Counted from the stretch's first letter, positions 44,257 to 53,512 are shown. The stretch is DNA of 64,000 nucleotides from Bacteroidota bacterium (GCA_016718825.1 JADKCL010000007.1:186001-250000); one strand, 5' to 3'. Numbers and translations: made by a program. The notes: a model not told the origin generated them from the sequence alone.

Positions 44257-45482
44257 TAATTATTTATTATCAATTTCTTGGTGATGCTACATGATTGTTT
44301 GTCTGTAATTCTAATCAAATAGACTCCTGCTGTACCTATTGTAAGTTCGAATTCGGTGTTGAATTTTTTGTCAATAAATTTTCTGCCGGCAATGTCCAAT
44401 ACTTCAATTTTGTAATCACCTGGCTTGTCAGCGATTACAACAACAGGCGAATTTTCAAAAATGGGATTGGGATAGATATTAATGTTAAAGGAATTCTCCT
44501 TGGCCAAGTCTTGAGTGCTTAATGACGATAAATCTGCTTTAAGTATTATTCCATTTGTCCCAGTTATAAATAAATGGTTTTCAACTTTCTTCACTGATAG
44601 AAACTCGGAAGTATAAGTTGTGGTGTAGGTTGTCCATGTAGCACCGCCATCAGTTGTTTCCATTAATATTCCAATTGTGTCTGGATAATTGTATTTGGCA
44701 CCTACAGCAAAACCATGTGCTGATGATTCAAATGACATATCAAAAATTCCAATGCCAGTGCCAATTGAGTTTGTAGTCCAAGAATTCCCACCGTCAATTG
44801 ATTTTGAGAAAAACGATTCCCAGCCATTCCAGAAATAAGAACTCATATAAATGGTGTCCGGTGAAATAGGAACGATTGAGCTTGAATGAGATATGTTGAA
44901 ATAAGTTGTATGCCAAATATTTCCGTAATCTTCTGAAATGCCGGAATATTCGAATCCACTTATGGCGTAAGAACTGTCCGTCAAGCCTACACAATTCCAT
45001 ATGGTTGTAATGTTATTTGCATTTGAGATTGTCCAGTTAATGCCGTCTTGTGATTTAAATATGTTACCGAAATTGCCAACGGCAAGTAAGCTTCCATTTT
45101 CATTTGCCGTCAGATCATGAATCGGTGTTCCGATCGTGTCGTAGAGAATAGTCCAGTTCATTCCACCATCTGATGTGTGAATAATTTCATATTGGTAATA
45201 TGGATTGTGATACCCTGAAATTAGATATAGGTTAGAGGTGTCCAAAACGTTTAATCCATAATTGTAGGGTAAATTCAGTGGGATGTTTAACTGGGTGATA
45301 CTGTTACCCAAATCAACAGATGAACTCAAATAATTGTGTCCAAGAAAGAACAATTTCCCACTGCTATAACCTATTGAATTAATGTCCGACGTTGTTCCAC
45401 TAGGAATTTGAACAAACTGCGAAAACCCCATCGCTGATAGAAGCAGGAGCATGATTAATGTTGTTATTGTCTTTTTCATCAT
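44256..45482 (-). CDS. secreted beta-propeller T9SS protein, AT-rich
   Basis: 408 residues from ATG 45482, signal peptide MMKKTITTLIMLLLLSAMGFSQ. Repeated TSDGGMNWTILYD, SQDGINWTIS, SIDGGNSWTT and TTDGGATWTTY motifs are sialidase/YCF48-type propeller blades (Asp-box SxDxGxxW). The C-terminus is a sorting domain (IYPNPIFENSPVVV...GVYLIRITD...KLIINN). The stop abuts hairpin 5. Surface-exposed; no catalytic residues recognised. Clearly lower G+C than 42094-43647. Confidence 0.85.
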   Translation of the reverse strand: MMKKTITTLIMLLLLSAMGFSQFVQIPSGTTSDINSIGYSSGKLFFLGHNYLSSSVDLGNSITQLNIPLNLPYNYGLNVLDTSNLYLISGYHNPYYQYEIIHTSDGGMNWTILYDTIGTPIHDLTANENGSLLAVGNFGNIFKSQDGINWTISNANNITTIWNCVGLTDSSYAISGFEYSGISEDYGNIWHTTYFNISHSSSIVPISPDTIYMSSYFWNGWESFFSKSIDGGNSWTTNSIGTGIGIFDMSFESSAHGFAVGAKYNYPDTIGILMETTDGGATWTTYTTTYTSEFLSVKKVENHLFITGTNGIILKADLSSLSTQDLAKENSFNINIYPNPIFENSPVVVIADKPGDYKIEVLDIAGRKFIDKKFNTEFELTIGTAGVYLIRITDKQSCSITKKLIINN

Positions 45483-45489
45483 TAAGCCT

Positions 45490-45575
45490 AATGCCCAGTT
45501 AAATGAAGCCTTCTTTGCTTGTCAAGATCGCAAATCTTCGTGAGAATCACAAAACTTTCGTTTCTCTAGCCCGAT
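45490..45575 (-). repeat. E element, copy 4
   Basis: TGCCCAGTTAAATGAAGCC, GTGAGAATCACAAAACTTTC and GTTTCTCTAGCCCG match the E consensus. Immediately upstream of 44256-45482. Confidence 0.6.
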
Positions 45576-45825
45576 TGGCAATGTGCGCCAATGTTTTCGA
45601 CCGAGATCATCCACTTGTGAGCCCGATTTCCAGCATGGAGCGATACACAACATTGGCTTGGAGTTGGCTTGGATACCCCAGCCGTCTTCTTTCTCCCGTT
45701 ACCGAGAGCATCCTGCACGTAAGCAATGCAAGTGTTGACTTCCGGAAAATGGTCTCGTCGGTAGGCACGCAGACCGACCTGCCTACCATAAAGTACTCTA
45801 CAATGCATCCTTCGACCTCGAATGC
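45576..45825. other. 250-bp gap, possibly a decayed NmrA-type segment
   Basis: Open frames exist on both strands but none looks coding. On the minus strand ETIFRKSTLALLT faintly recalls REVIFDTQKLLLNAA of 38040-38951, and the order E element then GAGATCATCCAC matches the other composite units. Too weak to call a gene. Confidence 0.3.
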
Positions 45826-46530
45826 CTAATTCCCTCTGTAAATGCTATTATCCGTGCCGATGACAAAAGGAACTGCGCCATAAACCGCGATATCCTTGCC
45901 TTTTCCACCTCCCGGGTATTGGACCCAAGCATTGTTGGAGAAGGAATAAATTCCTCCGTCCATTCCAATTACCCAAGGTTTGTTGTCACCACAGTAGATG
46001 GCAAGTCCATAGCCACCCCCTCTTAATTGTTCCCAATTGCTTCCATTGCCGCGATAGATGGCATTGTCCATGCCGATCACGTAGGGTGTACCATTCGCAA
46101 CAGCAATATCTTTCCCTTTTCCACCACCGGGGTATTGTGTCCATCCACTTCCATTGAATGAATAGATCCCATCATCCATTCCAATTACCCACACGGTACC
46201 ATTGTCGCAGTAAATTCTTTTCCCGGCTCCGTTTCCAGGCAATCTTTCCCAAGCGGATCCCGTTCCTTTGTAAATGGCATCATCCATGCCGATGACATAA
46301 GGGACGCCATTGCAGACTGCAATATCCTTCCCTTTTCCATTACCAGGATATTGTATCCAACTGCCGGCATTGAATGAATAAATGCCATCATCCATGCCAA
46401 GCACCCAGACTCTACCATTGTCAACGCAGATTTTCTTACCGGCTCCACCGCCGGGAAGTACTGACCATTGTGCGCTTGCAGTTAAACTGAAAAAAAAGAC
46501 TGCTACAAAAAACACCATCCATTTTTTCAT
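45826..46530 (-). CDS. secreted tectonin-type beta-propeller protein
   Basis: 234 residues from ATG 46530 (signal peptide MKKWMVFFVAVFFFSLTASA). Almost the entire mature protein is a set of alternating repeats of about 36 residues: W-x-x-LPGxGAGKxIxxDNGxVWVxGMDDGIYSF / GxGWxQYPGxGKGKDIAVxNGxPYVIGMDxAIY, three full pairs. This matches tectonin repeats, which build six-bladed propellers that bind lipopolysaccharide or sugars. No sorting domain, so periplasmic or released another way. The high internal identity suggests recent repeat expansion. Confidence 0.85.
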   Translation of the reverse strand: MKKWMVFFVAVFFFSLTASAQWSVLPGGGAGKKICVDNGRVWVLGMDDGIYSFNAGSWIQYPGNGKGKDIAVCNGVPYVIGMDDAIYKGTGSAWERLPGNGAGKRIYCDNGTVWVIGMDDGIYSFNGSGWTQYPGGGKGKDIAVANGTPYVIGMDNAIYRGNGSNWEQLRGGGYGLAIYCGDNKPWVIGMDGGIYSFSNNAWVQYPGGGKGKDIAVYGAVPFVIGTDNSIYRGN

Positions 46531-46800
46531 AAGGCAATCAAGTTGAAAATTCATCCTACATAAATCGATTTTCAGGTACACGGTGATGATGGGTCGTTAC
46601 CACAACCATTTTCAGACCATGAATTTCTGTGGGATAAAACCATCCAAGTGAAATGAAGAACGATAAAATCTGTCTACAACGCATATTGATGTAAAGCAAA
46701 CAGATCTTAGTTGCTGAATCAAAATTATTTCCAACAGCCCGCGACGCGAATGACAATTGTCATCCTTGGTTTGGATTTTGATCAGCGAAGCGCTTTGTGT
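46531..46800. other. 270-bp gap, nothing recognised
   Basis: Contains the upstream region of 45826-46530. No promoter box, hairpin or gene fragment was convincing before the epimerase remnant begins. Confidence 0.4.
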
Positions 46801-47172
46801 TGGACTGCCAAGGATGGGATAGCCGGCAAGGGATTCGGCAACGGCAAAGCCGGCGAAAAGTAAATTCTCGGCGGAGAAAATGCCTCCATGGACGAATTTT
46901 TGGATACGATTTTTGTGATCACAAGGAAAAAAGCAAGGCGAATTCCGCTTCCATTGTGGGGGCTGCGTTTGTCTGAAAGAATAATGGCGGTTGTGGCAAA
47001 GGCCAATGGCAAACAACCCTTGCTGACGCGGAAATTGCTCGAGAAATCCAAATATTCGTGGCCGGTTTCCATTGAAAAGGCCAAACGTGAGCTGGGTTAT
47101 GCACCGCATTCGTTGGAACAAGGCGTGCGCAAAAGCATTGAATGGCTGCGGGAAAATGGGCATTTAGGCTGA
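46801..47172 (+). pseudogene. remnant of an NAD-dependent epimerase/dehydratase, 3' part only
   Basis: The frame reads DGIAGKGFGNGKAGEK, then TAA (46861-46863), then ILGGENASMDEFLDTIFVITRKKARRIPLPLWGL and SKYSWPVSIEKAKRELGYAPHSLEQGVRKSIEWLRENG. This is the C-terminal third of an extended SDR (epimerase/3beta-HSD type), where GERYILGGEN is expected at the stop (TAT or TAC to TAA). The Rossmann half is missing. It is the only plus-strand gene trace between 36 and 64 kb, so probably a relic of an older insert. Confidence 0.8.
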
Positions 47173-47198
47173 TGTGTCAACCGACCTTTCCCCTAGTG

Positions 47199-47831
47199 TC
47201 ATGCGGGTTTTCTACATACAATGTACCAAAATTTTTGCTGTGGCTTGTTGCCCGGATTTTCCTTGGGTTCGTCCGTTTCTTCTGCCTCGATGAGACCATA
47301 ATTTCCAAATTCTGATTGGATGGATTCGGAATCGTAAAAGAACAAAGTCACGCCGGGCCAAGTTTGGAATCGATCTTTGCTGAGGGCTGTCCCTTGCCCA
47401 TATCTGAAATCCAATTTTGAAATCGAGACAAAAACCATGTAGCCATTGGTGTTGAGCTGATTGTAGCAATCTTGGATGAGTTTTGCACGTTCATTTTCGT
47501 CGAGTAAATGCAGCAAGGAATAGCAGTATATGCCATCGTACATTTCTTGGTCAAAAGGCATTTCACCAACCGAACCGAGGTGGATTTGTAGGCCTTCTCC
47601 AAACTGCTTTTTGGCCAATTCAATTGCAGTTGCTGAAATCTCAATCCCTGTGACCATGAATCCATTGTCGATAAAGGGTTTGGCATTTCTGCCGTAGCCA
47701 AACCCGGGAATGAGTACGCTGCGGAATCCACTTTTTTGAAAGCGTTCCATGGCAAGGTTGGCAGATTCGGCAGGTTCCCAGCCCCACATTTCCTGCTTGT
47801 CCTTAAAAATTGATTCCCAGAATTCAGACAT
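47199..47831 (-). CDS. class I SAM-dependent methyltransferase
   Basis: 210 residues from ATG 47831. Motif I SVLIPGFGYGRNAKPFIDNGF, motif II VTGIEISATAIELAKKQF, then FDQEMYDGIYCYSLLHLLDE and GYMVFVSISKLDFRYG are typical of small thiopurine/Tellurite-type or SAM methyltransferases. Cytoplasmic; substrate not predictable. The C-terminal Lys/Pro tail (KENPGNKPQQKFW) is short. Stands alone on the minus strand. Confidence 0.85.
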   Translation of the reverse strand: MSEFWESIFKDKQEMWGWEPAESANLAMERFQKSGFRSVLIPGFGYGRNAKPFIDNGFMVTGIEISATAIELAKKQFGEGLQIHLGSVGEMPFDQEMYDGIYCYSLLHLLDENERAKLIQDCYNQLNTNGYMVFVSISKLDFRYGQGTALSKDRFQTWPGVTLFFYDSESIQSEFGNYGLIEAEETDEPKENPGNKPQQKFWYIVCRKPA

Positions 47832-48071
47832 GATGATGCAAATGTACTGCGAAAAAGCTTCCAATATTCATCATTGCGGACTTTGAGAACCATTGCGTTC
47901 TTTGCGTTTTCCTATGCCTGCTGAAACGCAAAGCGCGCGGAGGGTTGCTTGAATTCCGCAGCCCTCTTGTTGCCCGCATAGCCGAGCGCATCCTGTTTTT
48001 ACCCCAAGTAAGTCTGAAAAGAGCTCTTGCATTCCTGTCTCTCTGTCCTTCAAATTCCTCCTTTAGCAATT

Positions 48072-48830
48072 CTACTTTTGATAAAAATAGATCGCATACA
48101 CGCCCCCTTTAAACCATTTCCCGGGCGTAAAATACATCCTTGAATCCCAATACTGGAATGAATAATCTCGTTTGATCCCGTCGGTACGCATCATAAATAT
48201 TCTCTTGTGATCCAGCGCAGAGATCATCTGCTTGCGGGTCAATTCGATGGAATCGGGTAGGGCGTGCGGGAATCTCAGCTCAAAATGTGTCCCATAATCA
48301 TAATCCTCCTCGCGTACCAACATCCATGTACCGGCTAATTCTGGATAATTCACCCCATATTTTTTCATTACGCTGAGAATGCTGTCGTTGAATTGGGTGG
48401 GTAAATACCTTTCCTTGAAAAAGCCTTCACCCGGGATTGGCGTGTACACAATCAGCGTATCCTGCACGCGCTCAACAGGATAGGCTTCGAATTCGTCCTT
48501 CAATCGTACGTGCACATAGCCACCGTCAAGCAAGTAGTGAACCGGTGCTTTTGCCTCGATGGGATAGTGAACCCGGTAGAACGCGTCGTTCTCAAAAACA
48601 AGATCAAACTCGGTATAGGAGTCCCAAGGACTGTCCAGGCTTGGTGCATTTGCGTCCGGTTCGGGAGCCTGAAGGTTCAAAAAGGGGACCTCCTTCACAA
48701 TTTTGGTATCATACAAACTCCAATGCCCTTCCAATTCAGGCTCGGTCAAATTTGCATCAGCTTTTTGGTCATCGACAAAACCGCTGCCAAGGCAGAGTAG
48801 CGTGATCAGCAGGATATTGAGGATATTCAT
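48072..48830 (-). CDS. secreted protein of unknown function
   Basis: 252 residues from ATG 48830 with a signal peptide (MNILNILLITLLCLGSGFV). The region after residue 30 begins LTEPELEGHWSLYDTKIVKE, and LAGTWMLVREEDYDYGTHF lies near residue 170; the repeated GxW phrase suggests two lipocalin-like halves. No further motif. Directly downstream of E copy 5. Confidence 0.7.
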   Translation of the reverse strand: MNILNILLITLLCLGSGFVDDQKADANLTEPELEGHWSLYDTKIVKEVPFLNLQAPEPDANAPSLDSPWDSYTEFDLVFENDAFYRVHYPIEAKAPVHYLLDGGYVHVRLKDEFEAYPVERVQDTLIVYTPIPGEGFFKERYLPTQFNDSILSVMKKYGVNYPELAGTWMLVREEDYDYGTHFELRFPHALPDSIELTRKQMISALDHKRIFMMRTDGIKRDYSFQYWDSRMYFTPGKWFKGGVYAIYFYQK

Positions 48831-48844
48831 TTTAATTGTGGCAA

Positions 48845-48920
48845 TTAGACAAATGAACGAAGCTTTCTTTTCACAACAAGTTCGTAAACATTCACAAGAG
48901 TTACAAGAGTTTTGAATGCC
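48845..48920 (-). repeat. E element, copy 5
   Basis: AATGAACGAAGCTTTCTTTTC, ACAAGTTCGTAAACATTCAC and AAGAGTTACAAGAGTTTTG match the E consensus. Directly upstream of 48072-48830. Confidence 0.55.
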
Positions 48921-49083
48921 GAGTCCAGCAGATGGATGGTTCAACGAAGGGCTTTTCGGTACCCTAATTCGCGCTGAAATCTATGGCGTCATTCGATGCT
49001 GAAAAACGATTGTCAGCAAGGACGCATTGGTTTCTCAACGTGCTACGCTCCATTCAAATCAGTTGATTCAAACAATGAAGATG

Positions 49084-49488
49084 TCAATAATCGTATGAAT
49101 TGGGAGGAATTTCTTCTTGAAAGCGTCTATAGAAAACGTCGGAGACTTTGGGTTTAATCCTATGTGACGGATGTGAATAGTCGGTCTCTGTGGGGAGTAA
49201 TTCCGGGTTTTTCATCACGCTGGAATAGAATTGTTTTCCTTTTCCGACGACTTCCCTCCAAAGGTCATCCCGGGAATCCTCTGAGTAAGATGGGTTTGTA
49301 AACTTGAGGAACTTCTCTTGCCCCAATTCGCTTTCAAGTGACTCATAATGCCAATAGAACCAAATGAGTGCTTTTCGATCAAATGCCTCTATTCTTTTCA
49401 TAAAAGCTGCTTCATCGGTCAAAGCCAATTCGATCATTAGCCAAAACAGATTTTCATCGACATCTTTTTTCCACTCCTCGCTGTACAT
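49084..49488 (-). CDS. small acidic cargo protein of unknown function
   Basis: 134 residues from ATG 49488. Helical start (EWKKDVDENLFWLMIELAL), then FDRKALIWFYWHYESLESELGQEKFLKF and a C-terminal YRRFQEEIPPNSYDY. It recalls DUF4240-type small proteins, but the match is weak. No signal peptide. Next to the DUF4304-like gene, same strand. Confidence 0.6.
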   Translation of the reverse strand: MYSEEWKKDVDENLFWLMIELALTDEAAFMKRIEAFDRKALIWFYWHYESLESELGQEKFLKFTNPSYSEDSRDDLWREVVGKGKQFYSSVMKNPELLPTETDYSHPSHRIKPKVSDVFYRRFQEEIPPNSYDY

Positions 49489-49528
49489 CTTTTCAATTGG
49501 TATTAAGTCATCACGAATTGAGCATTAA

Positions 49529-50188
49529 TTAAAGTTCGTCAATAGAATTGAGTAATTCGATCTCCATTGGCTTCAGTTTTTTCAAATTCCTGGATTCAAG
49601 AACGATCCTTAGAATTTCAGCCCTGAATTTCGAATGGTCCGCGGCGATTCCTTTCAAATGAGCTACGTTCGATTTAAGTTCATTTGCCCACGGGACGTCA
49701 TGATCAACCAAAAGCAAGGCATCAAAATGTTTGTATAGGCCATCTGTGTCATGGGTAAGCCCACAAATGACCCCCTTGTGATAGGTGCCCCACTAAGGAA
49801 TCACTGGTAAATTCATGGGCAAGAATAAAACTTTTGCTGCATGAATGTCCTTCAGCTGTTGGCGATAAGAGAATGCTTTATCTAAAGCCAAACGAATCAT
49901 GTCTTCAATTTTCGAGGTGAATTGTTTGGCCGTTTCGAATTTCTCAAAACCAGCTACGCGATAGCCAATATCGAAGGAAGTATATGCTTGTGCATACCAA
50001 TGAAAGTTCACGCCAACATTCAGAAAGGCACCATGTTCCCACTTGTGTGGTTGAAATTCGATCACCGTCGTGTAGAGTCCTTGGTCGTCATACCATGTGC
50101 GTGATTTCCCCTTTTGTTCCAATCCATATGGCTGAAAAATTTGTTTGGCAAGTTTATCGATGATCTTCGAATGTTCTTGTTGGCTCAT
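49529..50188 (-). pseudogene. DUF4304-like cargo protein split by an in-frame TAG
   Basis: From ATG 50188 the frame reads SQQEHSKIIDKLAKQIFQPYGLEQKGKSRTWYDDQGL, then VGVNFHWYAQAYTSFDIGYRV, to NLPVIP, where TAG (49793-49795) occurs. The same frame goes on WGTYHKGVICGLTHDTDGLYKHFDALLLVDHD to a stop at 49529, and this second part is as protein-like as the first. Without the stop the protein has 219 residues, with the overall layout of DUF4304 proteins (GFKKKG-like start). So either a recent nonsense mutation or a base-call error. AT-rich. Confidence 0.75.
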
Positions 50189-50224
50189 AGCATTTCACTT
50201 AATTCTTGTCGGATTTTTGGAGCA

Positions 50225-50305
50225 AACACCCAGATAAACAAAGCTTTCCATTTCTGGTAAAGCTCGCGAATATTCCGAAGAGTTACAAAAGTTTCGTTTG
50301 CCTGA
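50225..50305 (-). repeat. E element, copy 6
   Basis: ACACCCAGATAAACAAAGC, AAGCTCGCGAATATTCCGAA and GAGTTACAAAAGTTTCGTTT match the E consensus. Directly upstream of 49529-50188. Confidence 0.65.
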
Positions 50306-50393
50306 GTGTTGGATTTCGGACCTCCCCTCGAATGAAACGACACGCGTGTAGGTGGTTTCCTGCTTTCGTTCACTTCCTTGAACCCTTGCAAAT

Positions 50394-51518
50394 TCAATTC
50401 GTTGCAGGCTCGTGTTGATACTCCGAATACGTAACAAACGCTTTTCCATCGTAAAGGGAGAGACCCGTCTCCCTCGTACCCACCCAAATATTTCCAGCCT
50501 TATCTTCCAAAATCGACCATATACTGTTGTGGATGAGGCCGTCTTTGGTAGTAAAACGCGTGAACGAAGTGCCATCGTAACGGCTAAGTCCAGCACCGGC
50601 ATCACCACCCAACCAAAGGTTTCCGTTCCTGTCTTCGATGATCCGGGTAACACCACCGGCCAAGCCATCGCTTTTTGTAAACGTTGTAAATGTTGTCCCA
50701 TCATATCGGTAGGCTCCACCCCAATTGCCGAACCAAATATTCCCGTTTTTATCCTGCAAATGCGGCCATCCCCAATGATGCGGCTTGGGCGTTGGACCAT
50801 CTTGGTATAAATCTTCAAGCTTAAGGTTGGTTACAGTTTTTCCATCGTACCGATACACACCATCGTACGTTCGGGCGCCAAACCAAATGTTACCTGATTG
50901 GTCTTCAAAGATGCGTTCCGCGTTGTTGTTGGTGCTCAAAAACCCTTCTGCGCCTGCATCGACAACAAACAGCGCAAAGGTTTTGCCATCATAAACGAAA
51001 ACACCATCGATCGTTGCAAACCAGATTTTTCCATCGTTTGCCTGCATCATACTGAATACCCAATGCGTACTGCGATAGTGTTCATTCCTGTTGGGAGGCA
51101 GTGTTTGGGGTAAAGGAATCTGGATTTCAGTAAATAGCTTACGGTTGGATGGATCCGAATTCGAAGGGTCATACCGGCAAAGTCCTGCAAGCGTCCCGAT
51201 CCATATTTTGCCATCCCGATCTTCCAAAAGCGCGGAAATATCATTGCTGTTCAACCCATCGGCCTTCAAGAATCGGACAAACGATTTGCCGTCGTACTTG
51301 TACAGGCCATTTTCTGTCGTGCCAAACCAAAGGTTACCGGCCTTGTCTTGCAGGATGCAATTGACATTGCCATATCGGGGATCACCGATGGTTTTGATCA
51401 GCTTGGGATGTTCCTTTTCTTTTGGTGAATCCTTTGCAATGGGTCCGTTGCAGGCAAGCCCCAAAAGCAGCACCGTCAGGAAAATAAAAACGTGTAGGGG
51501 GGAGAAAACCTTTTTCAT
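50394..51518 (-). CDS. lipoprotein of two-component-sensor-type propeller repeats
   Basis: 374 residues from ATG 51518 (the first ATG at 51545 adds nine). Lipoprotein signal PLHVFIFLTVLLLGLAC. The body is repeats of the kind DKAGNLWFGTTENGLYKYDGKSF, DRDGKIWIGTLAGLCRYD and DKAGNIWVGTRETGLSLYDG, the ligand-binding propeller blades of hybrid two-component systems (Reg_prop). No kinase or output domain, so a stand-alone surface or periplasmic propeller; perhaps a ligand-binding relic of a larger sensor. Similar orphan propellers occur widely in Bacteroidota. Confidence 0.83.
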   Translation of the reverse strand: MKKVFSPLHVFIFLTVLLLGLACNGPIAKDSPKEKEHPKLIKTIGDPRYGNVNCILQDKAGNLWFGTTENGLYKYDGKSFVRFLKADGLNSNDISALLEDRDGKIWIGTLAGLCRYDPSNSDPSNRKLFTEIQIPLPQTLPPNRNEHYRSTHWVFSMMQANDGKIWFATIDGVFVYDGKTFALFVVDAGAEGFLSTNNNAERIFEDQSGNIWFGARTYDGVYRYDGKTVTNLKLEDLYQDGPTPKPHHWGWPHLQDKNGNIWFGNWGGAYRYDGTTFTTFTKSDGLAGGVTRIIEDRNGNLWLGGDAGAGLSRYDGTSFTRFTTKDGLIHNSIWSILEDKAGNIWVGTRETGLSLYDGKAFVTYSEYQHEPATN

Positions 51519-51750
51519 CGGTGAAATTGTCTTTGCGTTTTTCATCTCATCGCCGGTTGGGGTGGCGTCCCATGGAGACCGCTCACGATGGTATCCGCGA
51601 GGTCCCTTTCCGAAAGCTTCAGCAAGCTACTGACAGAATTCATCCAACATAGGTTAATTATCCTTAAAAGGCGTGCAGGGCCGAAGGTTGGTAATAGTGA
51701 TGCCAAGTTCGTCGCTTTCCTTATCCATAAACCATTTGAACCTCGAGGTC

Positions 51751-52285
51751 CTATTCGCCCTCATTCAGGTCCATTCCTTCATTGACCAGGATCCAGTCTG
51801 CTTTGTTGATTTTGGAGGTGTCAACAATCGTACGCTTATTCCAGAAATGCAAAAACGGCTCAAGCTTCACTACCCGATGTCCGTCCTCACCCAAAGCCCC
51901 GTACCCAATTGTCTGCGCCACGATCGTTGTGGTCGGGTCAGCCTTGTGCCGATAAAGTACGGTATCATTTGTAATTGTCACAAATCCCACGGAAAAAAGC
52001 ATGCTCACCATCACGAAAAACGAAATACCGGAGCCTATCATCGTCGCAATGATGATGGTCGCATTTTTGAATGGTCATTCGCCTGTTTGACGGTTCCTGT
52101 TAATGTCAGCAAAATTGCAATCGGCAGGCCAGGCATGATCGTATCGTAAAACGCTCACTCACTTCCCAGTCTGCAAACTCGTAGGTGGAAGATTGGCCAA
52201 ATGTCAAGGCGTAGAATGTTACCAGGATGAATGTGATTGAGAGCCAGAATGTTGCTTTGAGGAGTATTTTTAGGGTTGTGGACAT
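51751..52285 (-). pseudogene. membrane-anchored protein with two homopolymer frameshifts
   Basis: ATG 52285 gives MSTTLKILLKATFWLSITFILVTFYALTF, a membrane helix. The frame breaks at AAAA 52148-52151 and again at TTTTT 52064-52068. Restoring one base at each gives a continuous 178-residue protein (WEVSERF-YDTIMPGLPIAILLTLTGT...DHSK-NATIIIATMIGSGISFFVMVSMLF), with three further helices and a soluble tail (NDTVLYRHKADPTTTIVAQ, WILVNEGMDLNEGE). Unrecognised family. Two single-base losses in runs argue for assembly error more than decay. Confidence 0.7.
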
Positions 52286-52438
52286 TTTGTGTTTTTGTTT
52301 AATGGTCTGAAGATTTTCGATGGACGGGCTTTGCAATACCAAAGGTGATACGCATAATTGATTTTTCTGTTTCCACCAACCTGTCTGCGGCGCAGGCCCT
52401 CCTGCCTTGTGCAATTGTGCTGTGAGGTATGCCTTTTC

Positions 52439-53461
52439 TCATCTATCAGACCCTTCAAACCAATAATTCATTTCCTTTCTCTTCCATTCAGACAATTTCA
52501 CTTTGTCTTGCAGGCCGACATATATGGTGTCCGGGTATTTTTCCAGTGCAAGCCAAATATATTCAGAGTGATAATCAAGGGTTGAACCTTTTGCTTTGTC
52601 AAAGGTCAACTCAATTAATTCCCTGGAAGATTTATCTTTATACTGAACGATAGCTTGGTATAGCATTCTCAACATTGGGTAATTAAATCCTGTTGGCTTC
52701 TTTATTTCCCTCTCATGAATCTTCACAATGTACGGGAAAAAGGAACTATCAGGAAAGTTCCTGACGGACCAAAGTCCGTAATACTGAATGTCTGCTATGT
52801 TTGATTGGAGTCTTTCAATAAAAAATTCCTTGTCATGCTCGTTGCGAAATTTTGACAAAGCAATCAGCCCACTGCTGTTGTTCTCGACTTCTACAATTTC
52901 TCTTACACGGTCGTAGTATCTGATTTCAGGCTTTAGTTTTTCTAAAATGTCCGACTTTGCTGCAAGCATGATCTTTTTGTCAAAGATAATAATGCTGTCA
53001 ACGACTGCTCTTTCTTTGTCACTCAACTTGTAGGCATCGAGGTCGATGTATTGTGGTGTAACAACTTCAAGAAAATAGTCGCCTGCACTCATCCAACTGA
53101 CTAAACAGCCTTGAAACGTGTTTACGGATGCCGAATCATAAAGATGCTGAATTAATATTGGCAACAAATCAACATTTTTCCTATTCGCCAATGCTTGAAA
53201 AGAATAACATCGAACCACTGAATTCTCGTGTTCGGTTAATTCCATTAATTCTTCATTCGTCGCCTTTTCTTTCAATGTTTCGTATCTACGCCATTGGTCT
53301 GTCCTCACGCCAGCATAACCGACACCTTCACTTGTGAGCACATTGTACTTCGCAATGCCTGCGGCCAATTTGCCAATCTCAGGTCTAATGGCCTGTCCGA
53401 GGCCAATATTTAAAAGTCCAAGATACAATGTCATCAAGATTGTTGCTATCATTCGTTTCAT
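52439..53461 (-). CDS. secreted helical-repeat protein
   Basis: 340 residues from ATG 53461 with a signal peptide (MKRMIATILMTLYLGLLNIGLGQ). The body is helical pairs: NEELMELTEHENSVVRCYSFQALANRK, SNIADIQYYGLWSVRNFP, YQAIVQYKDKSSRELIELTFDK, similar to HEAT/Armadillo-like repeats. No recognised enzyme motif. Periplasmic. AT-rich compared with the core region. Confidence 0.72.
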   Translation of the reverse strand: MKRMIATILMTLYLGLLNIGLGQAIRPEIGKLAAGIAKYNVLTSEGVGYAGVRTDQWRRYETLKEKATNEELMELTEHENSVVRCYSFQALANRKNVDLLPILIQHLYDSASVNTFQGCLVSWMSAGDYFLEVVTPQYIDLDAYKLSDKERAVVDSIIIFDKKIMLAAKSDILEKLKPEIRYYDRVREIVEVENNSSGLIALSKFRNEHDKEFFIERLQSNIADIQYYGLWSVRNFPDSSFFPYIVKIHEREIKKPTGFNYPMLRMLYQAIVQYKDKSSRELIELTFDKAKGSTLDYHSEYIWLALEKYPDTIYVGLQDKVKLSEWKRKEMNYWFEGSDR

Positions 53462-53512
53462 GAAATCATTCTTATCGTTTTGCAGCTTTACGATGTGTGG
53501 GTCTTGTGGCAT

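Noticed and set aside
45503..45829. Plus- and minus-strand frames between E copy 4 and 45826
   Set aside because: Both strands open for over 180 bases, no signal peptide or motif; part is E-element sequence.
47871..48053. Short frame MKDRETGMQELFSDLLG upstream of the methyltransferase
   Set aside because: Contains repeat-like GCGTTTTCC/GGAAAACGC sequence and no family; probably non-coding.
36246..50188. Stop-codon reassignment (UAA/UAG as sense)
   Set aside because: Many genes here end normally at TAA, TAG and TGA (for example carB at TAG, the kinase at TAA); three isolated stops fit mutation or error better.
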